Below are positions 8,972 through 19,042 of a stretch of 64,000 bases of DNA, piece by piece. The translations under genes and the position numbers were made by a program. The notes under the pieces were generated by a model, which ran no database searches, had not been told where the DNA came from, and saw only the letters and a program-made list of their open reading frames with translations. Numbering within the stretch: position 1 is the stretch's first letter; every line of letters begins with the position of its first letter. The DNA comes from Demequina sp. NBRC 110053 (GTDB taxonomy: Bacteria; Actinomycetota; Actinomycetes; Actinomycetales; Demequinaceae), in contig NZ_BBRJ01000002.1 of assembly GCF_002090095.1 (NCBI RefSeq), forward strand, positions 62,001 to 126,000, given 5' to 3'.

Positions 8972-9532
8972 ATGGCCCTCGACCCAGCGCAGGCGCCGCC
9001 TCGTTTCCTCGAGGCGCTGCAGTCGCTGGGGCGCGCGCGCACCCGTCCGGATGTCACCCTTGTCGAGACCCCTGCGCCGGCGCGCATCGCGCCCTTCGCC
9101 GCGGCCATCGACGGCGAGGTGAGGTCGCCGGGAGCGGAGGCGAGCGGACGGTTCGTGCTGCTGCACGACCCTGCGGGACAGGATGCTTGGGAAGGCGAGT
9201 TCAGGATCGTGACATTGGTGAAGGCACAGCTCGAGCAGGAGGTCGCCTCCGATGATCTGTGGGCGGACGTGGCATGGTCGTGGCTGACCGACTCCCTCGC
9301 GGACGTCCCGCACAAGGCGCGCGCCGGCACCATCACGCGGACCGTGTCGCGCTCGTACGGCGAGATCGCTGAGCGTCCCGAGGATGTCAGAGTCGAGGTG
9401 CGCGCATCATGGACGCCGCTCGACGAGGATCTCGAGCCCCACATCGGCGCCTGGACCCAGCTGATGGCCTCCTGCGCTGGCGTCCCTCCCCTGCCGGAAG
9501 GCGTGACCTTGATCCGAGGCGGTGGCCAGTGA
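8972..9532 (+). CDS. DUF3000 domain protein
   Basis: A 186-residue protein matching the actinobacterial DUF3000 family: PPRFLEALQSLGRAR near the start, an RIAPFAAAIDGEV strand, and DDLWADVAWSWLTDSL in the middle, ending with a Trp-rich WTQLMASCAG helix. Function is unknown. Its gene is regularly found next to the RNase D-like gene in actinobacteria, and here its TGA overlaps the GTG start of that gene (GTGA). The ATG is probably leaderless, with TAGGCT six bases upstream. No signal peptide or membrane segment is visible, so it is probably cytoplasmic. Confidence 0.85.
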   Translation: MALDPAQAPPRFLEALQSLGRARTRPDVTLVETPAPARIAPFAAAIDGEVRSPGAEASGRFVLLHDPAGQDAWEGEFRIVTLVKAQLEQEVASDDLWADVAWSWLTDSLADVPHKARAGTITRTVSRSYGEIAERPEDVRVEVRASWTPLDEDLEPHIGAWTQLMASCAGVPPLPEGVTLIRGGGQ

Positions 9533-10860
9533 CCGAGTCGCCATCGCACGACGCGCGCACCCCCGCGACGGCGCCGAGCGCGGCGACGCCCGATGACGTC
9601 GCCGACGAGCCATCGACCCCCACGCCCCTGCGCGAGCCCGCTGGCGGGGTCCCGGAGGTCATCACGACGGCGGCCGAGCTCACCGCCATGGCGGAGCGGT
9701 TCGCGGCAGGGACAGGTCCCATCGCCGCGGACGCCGAGCGCGCGTCCGGCTTTCGCTACGGCCAGGCGACCTATCTCGCGCAGTTCAAGCGGGCCGGGGC
9801 GGGCATCGCGCTGATCGACACCGATGCCCTGCCGGACCTGTCGATGCTGAACGACGCGTTCGGGGACGCCGAGTGGGTGTTCCACGCCGCGAGCCAGGAC
9901 CTGCCCGGCATGCGCGACCTGGGTCTGGCCCCGGCGACGGTGTTCGACACGGAGCTCGCCGCACGACTGCTCGGCTGGCCCAAGGTGGGCTTGGCCGCGG
10001 TGGTCGAGCGCGAGCTCGGGTTCGCCTTGGCCAAGGAGCACTCGGCACAGGACTGGTCGACCCGGCCGCTGCCGCACTCGTGGCTGGTCTACGCGGCGCT
10101 CGACGTCGAGGTGCTGCTCGAGCTCCGCGATGGGCTGCACGCCCACCTCGCGGCGGCGGGCAAGCTCGAGTGGGCGTCGCAGGAGTTCGAGGCCGTCCGC
10201 ACGGCGCCGCCACCTGAGCCCAGGGTGGACCCTTGGCGCCGTACGTCGGGTTCTCATCAGGTGCGCGATCAGCGCGGGCTCGCGATCGTGAGGTCGCTGT
10301 GGGAGGCGCGCGACAAGGAGGCCCAGCGGCGCGACACGTCGCCTGGGCGAGTGCTGCGCGACGCCGCCATCGTCGCCGCGGCGCACGCGAAGCCTGCGAC
10401 CTTCGATGCGCTGCTCGAGGTGCGGGAGTGGCAGTCCAAGGGCACCCGCCGTCGGGCGCGCTTCTGGTATTCGGCGATCGAGTCAGCCATGGCGCTTCCC
10501 GACCGCGAGCTCCCTCCCAAGCGCGGTCCGCGCGGCGATGGCCCGCCGCAGCCTCGTGTCTGGAAGGACAAGCGGCCGGAGGCCGCCGCGCGGCTCGTGG
10601 AGGCGCGCGATGTGATCGCCGTGCTCGGCGAACGTCACGACGTGCCGGCCGAGAACCTGCTGCAGCCCGACGCGCTGCGGCGCTGCTGCTGGGAGTACCG
10701 CAGCGGCGGCGAGTCCTGGATCCGGACGTTCCTGGCAGGCAGGGGCGCCCGGCCATGGCAGATCGACCTCATCGCGCCCGCCCTCGCAGATGCCTTCGAG
10801 CGCGCGGCGGCGGCCGCCCCTGAGGCGAGCGGCGGGCAGGCGACGACCGACCAAGGCTGA
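9529..10860 (+). CDS. rnd: RNase D-like 3'-5' exoribonuclease with HRDC domain
   Basis: This 443-residue protein is a DEDD-superfamily 3'-5' exonuclease of the RNase D type, expected to trim stable RNA 3' ends. After a low-complexity Ala/Pro/Thr N-terminus (about 1-45) come exo motif I (AADAERASG), motif II (FHAASQDLPGMR) and motif III (YAALDVEVLLELRD). An HRDC domain follows around residue 240 (RDQRGLAIVRSLWEARDKEA), with a second helical module behind it. The GTG start overlaps the DUF3000 stop, and no other start gives an in-frame N-terminus of this type. Motif I begins Asp-Ala-Glu, as expected for metal binding. The pair forms a coupled operon. Confidence 0.88.
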   Translation: MTESPSHDARTPATAPSAATPDDVADEPSTPTPLREPAGGVPEVITTAAELTAMAERFAAGTGPIAADAERASGFRYGQATYLAQFKRAGAGIALIDTDALPDLSMLNDAFGDAEWVFHAASQDLPGMRDLGLAPATVFDTELAARLLGWPKVGLAAVVERELGFALAKEHSAQDWSTRPLPHSWLVYAALDVEVLLELRDGLHAHLAAAGKLEWASQEFEAVRTAPPPEPRVDPWRRTSGSHQVRDQRGLAIVRSLWEARDKEAQRRDTSPGRVLRDAAIVAAAHAKPATFDALLEVREWQSKGTRRRARFWYSAIESAMALPDRELPPKRGPRGDGPPQPRVWKDKRPEAAARLVEARDVIAVLGERHDVPAENLLQPDALRRCCWEYRSGGESWIRTFLAGRGARPWQIDLIAPALADAFERAAAAAPEASGGQATTDQG

Positions 10861-10925
10861 GCCCGCGCATCGGCCCTGTGAAAGCCGTCCTGGTGGTCGA
10901 TTCTGGTGCGCCCAACCGCCGTAGC

Positions 10926-10996
10926 CGAGCGAGTTGGGCCCGATTCGCGCACCTCAGCGCTTGAGCGAGCGAGTGGGGCCCAACTCGCTCGTCTCA
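10926..10996. repeat. Two copies of a palindromic GAGCGAGT-GGGCCC element
   Basis: The gap between rnd and dxs holds two related dyad elements about 41 bases apart. Copy one starts CGAGCGAGTTGGGCCC at 10926. Copy two at 10967-10990 is a near-perfect palindrome, with arms GAGCGAGTGGGG and CCCAACTCGCTC and one mismatch, and weaker pairing extends to 10962-10996. The second copy could terminate rnd transcription or convergent dxs transcripts. There is no following T run. The rest of this 170-base gap shows no gene. Confidence 0.5.
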
Positions 10997-11030
10997 GGGG
11001 CGCAGGTGAACGAGAATCGACCGCCAGCGG

Positions 11031-12887
11031 TCAGTCGAGGGCGGCCAGGGCGTCGTCGGCGATGGCCGACGACTCGAGGCCCACGCGCTCGATGATCTGA
11101 GCGCGCGACGCGTGGTCCAGGAACTCGCGCGGGACGCCACGGTGCAGCCACTTGGCGTCGTTCCCGGCGAGCCGCGCGTAGGACGCCCACTCTTCCCCGA
11201 GCCCGGCATCGGTGAGCCCATCCTCGACCGTGACCACGAGCTCGGCGCCGTCGATCGCCTCGAGCAGCCCGGACGGCACGGGGTGCACCCATGTCGCCGT
11301 CGCCGCGACCACATCGATGCCCTGCGCCGCGATCTTCTCCGCCGTGTCGATGGCAGTCGCCGCCATCGATCCGAGGCCGAACACCGCGACCCGGGGAGCG
11401 CCGCCGTGCCGCGCGAGGACGTCGATGTCCTCGAACGTCTCCAGCGCCGGGAGGTCAACGCCCACGGACCCCTTGGGGTAGCGGACGACGGTGGGGGCGT
11501 CGTCGACGTCGATCGCCTCGCGGAACGCGCGTCGCATGGTGCTCGCGTCGCGCGGGGCCGCGAGCCGGAGACCGGGCACGTGGCGCAGCAGCGCCATGTC
11601 CCACATGCCGTTGTGGCTGGGTCCGTCGTCGCCGGTGATGCCCGCTCGGTCGAGCATGAACGTCACGCCCGCGCGGTGCAGTGCCACGTCGAGCAGGAGC
11701 TGGTCGAAGGCACGGTTGAGGAACGTCGCGTAGACGGCGATCACCGGGTGATAGCCGGCGTAGGCCAGCCCGGCTGCGCTGGTGACAGCGTGCTGCTCGG
11801 CGATCCCGACGTCGATCACGCGGTCGGGGAACTCGTCGGCGAGCGGCTGCAGTCCCACGGGTGCGAGCATCGCCGCCGTCATTCCGATCACGTCCTCGCG
11901 CTCGTGCGCGACGGCGAGGATCTCCTCGGCGAAGACCTTGGTCCAGCCAAAGCGGCTCGGCTCGACAGGCAGCCCGGTCTCCGGGTGGATCTTGCCCACG
12001 GCATGGAACCTGTCGGCCACGTCCTCCTCGGCCGGCGTGTACCCGCGCCCCTTCTCGGTGAGCACGTGGACGATCACGGGGGCTCCGAAGTCGCGGGCGT
12101 GGCGCAGCGCGGCCTCGACCTGTTCGAGGTCGTGACCGTCGATCGGCCCCACGTACTTGAGGCCGAGATCCTCGAACATGCCCTGCTCGGCGATCAGCCC
12201 CTTGAGGGCCCGCTTGCCGTGCATGACGGAGCGGTAGGTGAAGCTGCGCCACGGTCCCCGATCCTGGAACGTCCGCTTGCCCCAGCCGAGGAACTGCTCG
12301 TATCGCGGATCCGTGCGGATGCCGTCGAGGCGCCGCGCGAGCCCGCCGATGGTGGGCGCGTAGGAGCGGCCATTGTCATTGACGACGATCACGACGCGGT
12401 CCTGCGTCGCTGCGAGCGAGTTGAGCGCCTCCCACGCCATGCCCCCGGTGAGCGCGCCGTCGCCGATGACCGCCACGGTGGTGCGATCGTCCTCGCCCTT
12501 GAGGGTGCGCCCGCGGCCGATGCCGGCGGCCCACGACACGGCCGTGGACGCGTGCGAGTTCTCGACCACGTCGTGCTCCGACTCGGAGCGCTGCGGGTAG
12601 CCGGCGATGCCGCCTCGCTTGCGCAGCTCCGAGAAGTCCCGCCTGCCGGTCAGCAGCTTGTGCACGTAGGACTGGTGTCCGGTGTCGAACACCAGCGTGT
12701 CGTGCGGCGAGTCGAACACGCGGTGCAGACCGATGGTGAGCTCGACCACGCCCAGGTTCGGACCCAGATGGCCTCCCGTGCGCGACACCGAGGTGACCAG
12801 GTAGTCGCGGATCTCCTGCGCGAGAGCGGACAGCTCGCTGGCCGTCAGCCCGCGCAGGTCCTGCGGCGACTCGATGCGCTCCAGCAC
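11031..12887 (-). CDS. dxs: 1-deoxy-D-xylulose-5-phosphate synthase
   Basis: Dxs (618 residues) condenses pyruvate and glyceraldehyde 3-phosphate with thiamine diphosphate, the first step of the MEP isoprenoid pathway. The TPP motif runs from GDGALTGG at 142-149 to the NDN at 170-172, and the catalytic His region is HQSYVHKLL near 71-79. The transketolase-like second domain and the C-terminal domain are complete. A GGAGG ribosome binding site lies just before ATG 12887. It is downstream of acnA in the same direction, 90 bases away. Together with the polyprenyl synthase at 43.7 kb it gives the window two isoprenoid genes. Confidence 0.97.
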   Translation of the reverse strand: MLERIESPQDLRGLTASELSALAQEIRDYLVTSVSRTGGHLGPNLGVVELTIGLHRVFDSPHDTLVFDTGHQSYVHKLLTGRRDFSELRKRGGIAGYPQRSESEHDVVENSHASTAVSWAAGIGRGRTLKGEDDRTTVAVIGDGALTGGMAWEALNSLAATQDRVVIVVNDNGRSYAPTIGGLARRLDGIRTDPRYEQFLGWGKRTFQDRGPWRSFTYRSVMHGKRALKGLIAEQGMFEDLGLKYVGPIDGHDLEQVEAALRHARDFGAPVIVHVLTEKGRGYTPAEEDVADRFHAVGKIHPETGLPVEPSRFGWTKVFAEEILAVAHEREDVIGMTAAMLAPVGLQPLADEFPDRVIDVGIAEQHAVTSAAGLAYAGYHPVIAVYATFLNRAFDQLLLDVALHRAGVTFMLDRAGITGDDGPSHNGMWDMALLRHVPGLRLAAPRDASTMRRAFREAIDVDDAPTVVRYPKGSVGVDLPALETFEDIDVLARHGGAPRVAVFGLGSMAATAIDTAEKIAAQGIDVVAATATWVHPVPSGLLEAIDGAELVVTVEDGLTDAGLGEEWASYARLAGNDAKWLHRGVPREFLDHASRAQIIERVGLESSAIADDALAALD

Positions 12888-12977
12888 GGAACCTCCTTGG
12901 TCAGTCGATCAGCCCACTGTACGTGCAGGCGGCGCGCCGCCTCCACGACGCGTGTGCCCGCCTCGCCGCCGACCGCG

Positions 12978-15791
12978 TCAGGCGACCAGCGATCGCAGCA
13001 CGTACTGCAGGATGCCGCCGTTGCGGAAGTAGTCCGCCTCGCCGGGGGTGTCGATGCGCACCACGGCGTCGAACTCGACCACGGAGCCGTCCGCCTTGGT
13101 GGCCTTCACGGGCAGCGTGCGCGGGTGCTCGCCGTCGCTGAAGGCCGCGACGCCGACGATGTCGTACGTCTCGGTTCCGTCCAGCCCGAGCGACGCCGCG
13201 GACTCGCCGGCCGGGAACTGCAGCGGCAGCACGCCCATGCCGATCAGGTTCGAGCGGTGGATGCGCTCGAAGCTCTCGGTGATGACGGCGCGCACGCCGA
13301 GCAGGCTGGTGCCCTTCGCGGCCCAGTCGCGCGACGAGCCGGAGCCGTACTCCTTGCCCGCGAGCACGACCAGAGGCGTGCCCGCAGCGGCGTAGTCCTG
13401 CGCGGCGTCGTAGATCGAGTCCTGCTCGCCGGTCACGAAGTTGTGCGTGAAGCCGCCCTCGACGCCGTCGAGCAGCAGGTTCTTGAGTCGGATGTTCGCG
13501 AACGTCCCGCGGATCATCACCTCGTGGTTGCCGCGCCGCGAGCCGTAGGAGTTGAAGTCGCGGCGCTCGACGCCGTTGTCCGCGAGGTAGCGGCCGGCGG
13601 GGCTGTCGGGCTTGATGGCGCCTGCAGGCGAGATGTGGTCGGTGGTGACAGAGTCGCCCAGGAGCGCGAGGACGCGCGCGCCGGCGATGTCCGCGACGGG
13701 CGCCGGCTGCATCTCCATGCCCTCGAAGTACGGGGGCTTGCGGACGTAGGTGGAGTCGTCGGCCCACTCGAAGGTGTTGCCGTCTGGGGTCGGCAGGCCC
13801 CGCCAGCGCTCGTCGCCCGCGAAGACGTCTGCGTAGTCCTTGGCGAACATCTCGGCGTCGATCGAGGACTGCACCACGGACTCGACCTCGGTCGCGTCGG
13901 GCCAGATGTCGGCGAGGAACACGTCGTTCCCCTCGGCGTCCTGGCCCAGGGCGTCGGCCTCGAAGTCGAAGTCCATCGTGCCGGCGAGCGCGTAGGCGAT
14001 GACCAACGGCGGCGATGCGAGGTAGTTCATCTTCACGTCGGGGTTGATGCGGCCCTCGAAGTTCCGGTTGCCCGACAGCACCGAGACCACCGCGAGATCG
14101 TGCTCGTTGACCGTGTCGGAGACCTCCTGCGGCAGCGGGCCCGAGTTGCCGATGCACGTCGCGCAGCCGTACCCCACGAGGTGGAAGCCCAGGCCCTCGA
14201 GGTCCGGCCACAGCCCGGCCTTCTCGTAGTAGTCGGTCACGACCTGCGAGCCCGGCGCCATGGACGTCTTGACCCAGGGCTTGACCTGGAGGCCCTTGGC
14301 ACGGGCGTTGCGCGCCAGCAGCGCCGCGGCGAGCATGACGGACGGGTTCGAGGTGTTGGTGCACGAGGTGATCGAGGCGATCACCACGGCGCCATGGTCG
14401 AGCTCCGTCTCGGTCCCGTCGGCCATCGTGAGCGGCACCTTCTTGGTGGGCCGTCGCGTCGCGACGGTCGTGGGGGCCGATGCGGGCTCGGGGGCGTCGT
14501 CGGCGTGCGCCTCCGCGGCGATGGGGTCGGACGCGGGGAACGTCTCCTCGACGGACTCGTCCAGTCCGTGGAGCTCGTGGTCGTCGTGGTTCGCGTAGTC
14601 GAGGATCGAGCGGCCGAATGACTGCTTGGCCTCCGTCAGCTCGATGCGGTCCTGCGGACGCTTGGGACCCGCGATGGACGGCACCACGGTGGACAGGTCG
14701 AGCTCGAGATACTCGGAGAAGGTGGGCTCGACGTAGCCGTCCGCGGACGGGTCGTGCCACATGCCCTGCTCTTTCATGTACGCCTCGACCAGCGCGACCT
14801 GCTCCTCGGAGCGGCCCGTCAGGCGCAGGTAGTCGATCGTCACGCCGTCGATCGGGAAGATCGCCGCCGTGGAGCCGAACTCGGGGCTCATGTTGCCGAT
14901 GGTCGCGCGGTTGGCGAGCGGCACCGCGCCCACGCCCTCGCCGTAGAACTCGACGAACTTGCCGACCACGCCGTGCTGGCGCAGCATCTGGGTGATCGTG
15001 AGCACCACGTCAGTCGCGGTCGCGCCGGCGGGGATCGATCCGGTGAGCTTGAACCCCACGACCTTGGGGATGAGCATCGACACGGGCTGGCCGAGCATCG
15101 CGGCCTCGGCCTCGATGCCTCCCACGCCCCAGCCGAGCACTCCCAGGCCGTTGATCATCGTGGTGTGCGAGTCGGTTCCCACGCACGAGTCAGGGTAGGC
15201 CTGCACCACGTCGCCGGCGTCGCGCATCATCACGCCGCGCGCGAGGTGCTCGAGGTTGACCTGGTGGACGATGCCCGTGCCTGGCGGCACGACCTTGAAG
15301 TTGTCGAACGCGGTCTGGCCCCAGCGCAGGAACTGGTAGCGCTCGCGATTGCGCTCGTACTCGAGGTCCGTGTTGCGGCGCAGCGCGTCGTGGGTGCCGA
15401 AGACATCGATCTGCACCGAGTGGTCGATGACCATCTCCGCTGGTGCGAGCGGGTTGATCGACGCGGGGTCCCCACCCAGGCTGACCACGGCCTCGCGCAT
15501 GGTCGCGAGGTCCACCACGCACGGCACGCCGGTGAAGTCCTGCATGACCACGCGCGCTGGGGTGAACTGGATCTCGGTGTCGGGCTCGGCCTGAGGATCC
15601 CAGTCGGCGAGCGCCTTGACATGCTCGGCGGTGATGTTCGCGCCGTCCTCGGTGCGCAGGAGCGCCTCGGCGAGGACCTTGAGCGAGTAGGGCAGCCTCT
15701 CGAGTCCCGCCACCGCGTCGAGGCGGTAGATCTCGTACTCGCGTCCGGCGACGTCCAGCGTCGCCTTGGCACCCAGGGTGTTCTCGCTCAT
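12978..15791 (-). CDS. acnA: Aconitate hydratase AcnA
   Basis: AcnA (937 residues) interconverts citrate and isocitrate in the TCA cycle through a [4Fe-4S] cluster. The three cluster ligands are Cys477 in SCTNTSNPS and Cys543 and Cys546 in GCATCIG, with the spacing of the canonical enzyme. The C-terminal swivel domain carries YGSRRGNHE and [13 protein letters not shown]. Between the first domains and the cluster region lies an acidic, Ala/Pro-rich linker that includes [12 protein letters not shown]. The ATG at 15791 has GGAGGAGA upstream; the frame extends further but without a site. It precedes dxs and lies downstream of the RNA methyltransferase gene, all on the minus strand. Confidence 0.96.
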   Translation of the reverse strand: MSENTLGAKATLDVAGREYEIYRLDAVAGLERLPYSLKVLAEALLRTEDGANITAEHVKALADWDPQAEPDTEIQFTPARVVMQDFTGVPCVVDLATMREAVVSLGGDPASINPLAPAEMVIDHSVQIDVFGTHDALRRNTDLEYERNRERYQFLRWGQTAFDNFKVVPPGTGIVHQVNLEHLARGVMMRDAGDVVQAYPDSCVGTDSHTTMINGLGVLGWGVGGIEAEAAMLGQPVSMLIPKVVGFKLTGSIPAGATATDVVLTITQMLRQHGVVGKFVEFYGEGVGAVPLANRATIGNMSPEFGSTAAIFPIDGVTIDYLRLTGRSEEQVALVEAYMKEQGMWHDPSADGYVEPTFSEYLELDLSTVVPSIAGPKRPQDRIELTEAKQSFGRSILDYANHDDHELHGLDESVEETFPASDPIAAEAHADDAPEPASAPTTVATRRPTKKVPLTMADGTETELDHGAVVIASITSCTNTSNPSVMLAAALLARNARAKGLQVKPWVKTSMAPGSQVVTDYYEKAGLWPDLEGLGFHLVGYGCATCIGNSGPLPQEVSDTVNEHDLAVVSVLSGNRNFEGRINPDVKMNYLASPPLVIAYALAGTMDFDFEADALGQDAEGNDVFLADIWPDATEVESVVQSSIDAEMFAKDYADVFAGDERWRGLPTPDGNTFEWADDSTYVRKPPYFEGMEMQPAPVADIAGARVLALLGDSVTTDHISPAGAIKPDSPAGRYLADNGVERRDFNSYGSRRGNHEVMIRGTFANIRLKNLLLDGVEGGFTHNFVTGEQDSIYDAAQDYAAAGTPLVVLAGKEYGSGSSRDWAAKGTSLLGVRAVITESFERIHRSNLIGMGVLPLQFPAGESAASLGLDGTETYDIVGVAAFSDGEHPRTLPVKATKADGSVVEFDAVVRIDTPGEADYFRNGGILQYVLRSLVA

Positions 15792-15903
15792 GCACTCTCC
15801 TCCGTAGCAGTCCACCCGCCAGTCTAACGGCCCTCGCGCAGGCAAAGTCTCGGCCCCGAGCGTCAAGGACGGGCAAAGTTGTCGGCGATGCGCCGGCGGC
15901 CTT

Positions 15904-17103
15904 TCACCGACGTTCGAAGGTCGCCACGGTCTCGACGTGATGCGTCATGGGGAAGAGGTCGAACGCCTGCGCCTCGACGAGGTCATAGCCGAGGCCGGCC
16001 AGGATGCCGGTGTCGCGCGCGAGGGCGACCGGGTCACAAGCCACGTACACCAGACGCTGCGCGCCCACCGGCTCGAGCGCCTCGAGAGTGCGTTGCCCGG
16101 CGCCGGAGCGCGGAGGATCGAGCACGACGGCGTCACGCGTGCCGACCTCGGTGGTGAGCGCGCGCCGCACGTCGCCGTGGACGATGCGGGCCGACGGCGA
16201 GGCGTGCACGTTGCGCCGAGCGGCTGCCGCGCCGCGCCGGTCGGCCTCGACGGCGATCACGTCGCGACCGCCGTCGGCCAGCGCCACGGTGAAGAGCCCC
16301 GCTCCCGAGTAGAGGTCCGCGACCGATGTCGCGTCACCCACGCGCGCCAGCACCTCGCGCACCAGGATCTCGGGCGCGGCTCTGTGCACCTGCCAGAACG
16401 CGCCCGCATCGAGCTTGTACGCCCATCGCCTGCCATCCACCTCGACGGACTCGCGCACGTTCCTGGGCGCATTCGCGCGCCTGTCGGGCCTGCCGCCGCG
16501 CAGCGGGACGTCGTCCACGAGGACGCGCAGCGGCGAGTCTGAGGGCTGCACGACCGTCACGCGAGCTCCGGCCGGGAAGCGCGCGCCGAGCAGGGCACGC
16601 TCGACCTCGTCGACCGCGAGCGGCATCCGCGCGAGCGGCGCCAGGTCCTCCGAGCGATGCCGGTGCATGGATGCGCGGCCCTCGGCGTCCGCGGTGGCCG
16701 TGACTCGGGTGCGGTACCTCAGCCCGCCGCGCTCGTCGTCGCCCTCCACAGCGTGCACGTCGCCCGGGTAGTCGCGGCCGGCGAAGCGCTCGAAGGCCTC
16801 GCGCAGGACGGCGAGCTTCCAGGAGCGCTGGGCCGGCAGGGCGACATGAGCGAGCTCTCCCCCTCCCACGCCTCCTGGACCGGCCTCGCTCCATGCGGAC
16901 TCCACCCTGTCATCGGATCTCTCGAGGACGGCGACCGCGTCCGCCCTCCAGAAGCGCGCATCGGCGCCCCCCTCGGTGACCTCGGCCTCGACCACCTCGC
17001 CGGGCAGCGCATGACGCACGAAGACGGCGCGTCCCTCATGCCGCGCGATGCAGTGACCGCCGTGGGCGGGAGCACCCACCTCGAGCGTCAGCCGCTCGGT
17101 CAC
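15904..17103 (-). CDS. TrmA/RumA-type RNA (uracil-5-)-methyltransferase
   Basis: A 399-residue SAM-dependent enzyme expected to make 5-methyluridine in rRNA or tRNA. An N-terminal TRAM-like beta domain ([20 protein letters not shown]) precedes the methyltransferase fold with [14 protein letters not shown], the [10 protein letters not shown] motif and the catalytic Cys356 in [12 protein letters not shown]. The Cys set that binds an iron-sulfur cluster in E. coli RumA is not visible, as is common in actinobacteria. GTG 17103 overlaps the TGA of the upstream permease gene (GTGA), so the two are coupled. Whether the target is rRNA or tRNA cannot be decided from the sequence. Confidence 0.88.
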   Translation of the reverse strand: MTERLTLEVGAPAHGGHCIARHEGRAVFVRHALPGEVVEAEVTEGGADARFWRADAVAVLERSDDRVESAWSEAGPGGVGGGELAHVALPAQRSWKLAVLREAFERFAGRDYPGDVHAVEGDDERGGLRYRTRVTATADAEGRASMHRHRSEDLAPLARMPLAVDEVERALLGARFPAGARVTVVQPSDSPLRVLVDDVPLRGGRPDRRANAPRNVRESVEVDGRRWAYKLDAGAFWQVHRAAPEILVREVLARVGDATSVADLYSGAGLFTVALADGGRDVIAVEADRRGAAAARRNVHASPSARIVHGDVRRALTTEVGTRDAVVLDPPRSGAGQRTLEALEPVGAQRLVYVACDPVALARDTGILAGLGYDLVEAQAFDLFPMTHHVETVATFERR

Positions 17104-19001
17104 GGCAGCTGCTCGTCGGGCGTGGGCGGAGCCTCCTCCGCGGCACGGCGGTCGCGCACGGACTCGAGGTGCCACGGCACGGCCGACACCACCACGGAGT
17201 CCAGCTCGAGCAGCTGCGCGCGCAGCCGCTTGGTCGCCTTGTTGTGCAGCGCGCGCTCCCACCATCTGCCGACGATGTACTCGGGGACGTAGACGACGAC
17301 CACGTCGCGCGGGCTGGCGCGATGGATCGACCGGACGTAGTCCATGACGGGCGCGATCAGGTCGCGGTAGGGCGAGTCCACGATCACGAGCGGAACGCCG
17401 GCGTCGATCGCGCCCCACCGCTCCTGGAGCTCGCGCGCCGCGGCGGCGTCCATGCGCACGCCGAGCGCCTTGAGGGACGAGTGACGAGCGGCCTTGGCGT
17501 ACGCGAGCGCCCGCATGGCGGGGCGGTGCAGCTGCGCGACCAGGACGACGCCGTGCGTGGCGCTCGGCAGCGCGACGGTCAGATCCTTCGTGGTCAGCGT
17601 CACGTCGGACCGCACGGCCGCGTAGTGGCGGTTGATCGCGTGCATCATCGTGACCAGCAGGGCGATCAACGCGATCGCGACCCACGCGCCGTTGATGAAG
17701 TTGAACACGGCGACCACGATCAGGACGGCCGCCGCGACCCCCGCCGCGGTCCCATGCAGCACCCGTTCGCCCGCCAGGGCGCGACGCTCGCGGCCGACCG
17801 TCGCCAGCTGCAGCCGGTCGCTGCACCTGCGCACCATCGCGACCTGGCTCAGGACGATCGCCGTGAACGCGCCCACCACGTACATGTGGACCAGCTGCTC
17901 GACGTTGGCGCTCGTCGCGGCCACCATCACCGCGGAGGGCAGCGCGATCGCGAGGATTCCGCCGCGCACGACGAGGCGGTCGTTCTTCATCGACAGCTGC
18001 CGCGGCAGGTATGCATCCTTCGCGAGCGACGAGGCGAGGATGGAGAACCGCCTGAACACCGCGTTCGCGGCGGCCCACAGGATCGCGACGGCCGACAGCG
18101 CGACGAACCACAGCACGAACGGACGGCGGAAGACCTCCTGCGCGGTCTGCAGCAGGATGGGGCCGTCGGCCCAACCGGTGATGCGGTAGAGCCACGCCAG
18201 CATCGCGACGGCCAGGAAGCCGGCGGCGGATGCCACCACCGCGATCAGGAGCGTGCGGCCCGCGCGCCTGCCGCGAGGCTCGGCGTGATGGGGCGCCGCC
18301 GAGGCGAGGTGCTCGATGCCGGTGACCATCACCGCTCCCGAGGCGATCGCGCCTGCGTACGCGAGGATCACGGTCCACGTCGTGGGCGCGTTCGCGGCGA
18401 TGGGCGACGCCGTGTCGGCGCCGTGGCGGGCCACGCCGAACACGAACATCAGCGCGAGCACCACCAGGAACCCGAACCACACGGTGAGGACCACACGGAC
18501 CCGGTCGCGGATCACTCGCAGCGCCACGAGGGTCATGACGCCGATGAGGCCCACGGCGATGAGCGGCGCCCACGGACGCGCGACCGGCACCAGGTAGACG
18601 AAGATCTGCGTGACCGCGGCGACGGACACGGCCACCGTGAACAGGTAGTCGATGAGCAGCGATGCGCCCGTCACGACGCCCCAGCGGCGCCCCAGCAGGT
18701 CGCGCACGGTTCCGTAGTCGCCCAAGCCGTCCGGCCGCGCCCTGACGTTCGCGCGGTACGCGAAGCCGAGCAGCAGCATGATGAGGACGACGCCGACGGC
18801 CATGTACGGGATCGCACCCTGCTGGGCGCCGCGGCGCAGCGCGTCGACCACGGCGTCGGGCGCGTAGGCGACGGCGGACAGCATGCCGGCGCCGAAGACG
18901 GGCAGCGCGAGTCGGGTCCGGAGCGTGACCGGGGTCAGGGCGTCCGTGGCGATCGGCTGACCGAACAGCAGCCGCCGCAGACCCAGCAGAATACGTCGCA
19001 C
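17100..19001 (-). CDS. APC-superfamily permease
   Basis: A 633-residue membrane protein with about twelve hydrophobic helices in residues 35-480 and a soluble C-terminal part of about 150 residues. The N-terminal LPVFGAGMLSAVAYAPDAVVDAL resembles the first unwound helix of APC amino-acid permeases. The soluble tail has a nucleotide-binding-like look (LPSATHGVVLVAQLHRPAMR), similar to USP/KUP-type tails. In actinobacteria this family is encoded divergently from the paired TrkA/Ceo proteins, as here across 41 bases, suggesting a role linked to potassium or another cation rather than only amino acids. That link is inference; the substrate is unknown. The stop overlaps the methyltransferase start. 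Confidence 0.82.
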   Translation of the reverse strand: MRRILLGLRRLLFGQPIATDALTPVTLRTRLALPVFGAGMLSAVAYAPDAVVDALRRGAQQGAIPYMAVGVVLIMLLLGFAYRANVRARPDGLGDYGTVRDLLGRRWGVVTGASLLIDYLFTVAVSVAAVTQIFVYLVPVARPWAPLIAVGLIGVMTLVALRVIRDRVRVVLTVWFGFLVVLALMFVFGVARHGADTASPIAANAPTTWTVILAYAGAIASGAVMVTGIEHLASAAPHHAEPRGRRAGRTLLIAVVASAAGFLAVAMLAWLYRITGWADGPILLQTAQEVFRRPFVLWFVALSAVAILWAAANAVFRRFSILASSLAKDAYLPRQLSMKNDRLVVRGGILAIALPSAVMVAATSANVEQLVHMYVVGAFTAIVLSQVAMVRRCSDRLQLATVGRERRALAGERVLHGTAAGVAAAVLIVVAVFNFINGAWVAIALIALLVTMMHAINRHYAAVRSDVTLTTKDLTVALPSATHGVVLVAQLHRPAMRALAYAKAARHSSLKALGVRMDAAAARELQERWGAIDAGVPLVIVDSPYRDLIAPVMDYVRSIHRASPRDVVVVYVPEYIVGRWWERALHNKATKRLRAQLLELDSVVVSAVPWHLESVRDRRAAEEAPPTPDEQLP

Positions 19002-19028
19002 GTCGCACCATCCTAGGCCGGGCGGGTA

Positions 19029-19034
19029 TAGCGT
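19029..19034 (+). promoter_or_regulatory. Putative -10 of a leaderless promoter (first TrkA gene)
   Basis: TAGCGT (part of TATAGCGT) lies eight bases before GTG 19043, which has no ribosome binding site. It sits in the 41-base divergent gap with the APC permease. Confidence 0.5.
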
Positions 19035-19042
19035 GGGGTCTC

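Noticed and set aside
12927-12942. AGGCGGC/GCCGCCT palindrome between acnA and dxs, considered as a terminator
   Set aside because: Only 16 bases with no loop and no supporting T run; dxs is probably transcribed through from acnA.
11112-14621. Very long plus-strand open frame (over 1100 codons) opposite dxs and acnA
   Set aside because: It is an antisense shadow of two certain genes. In GC-rich DNA the frame opposite a coding strand often lacks stops; its translation is His/Arg/Val-rich without any domain.
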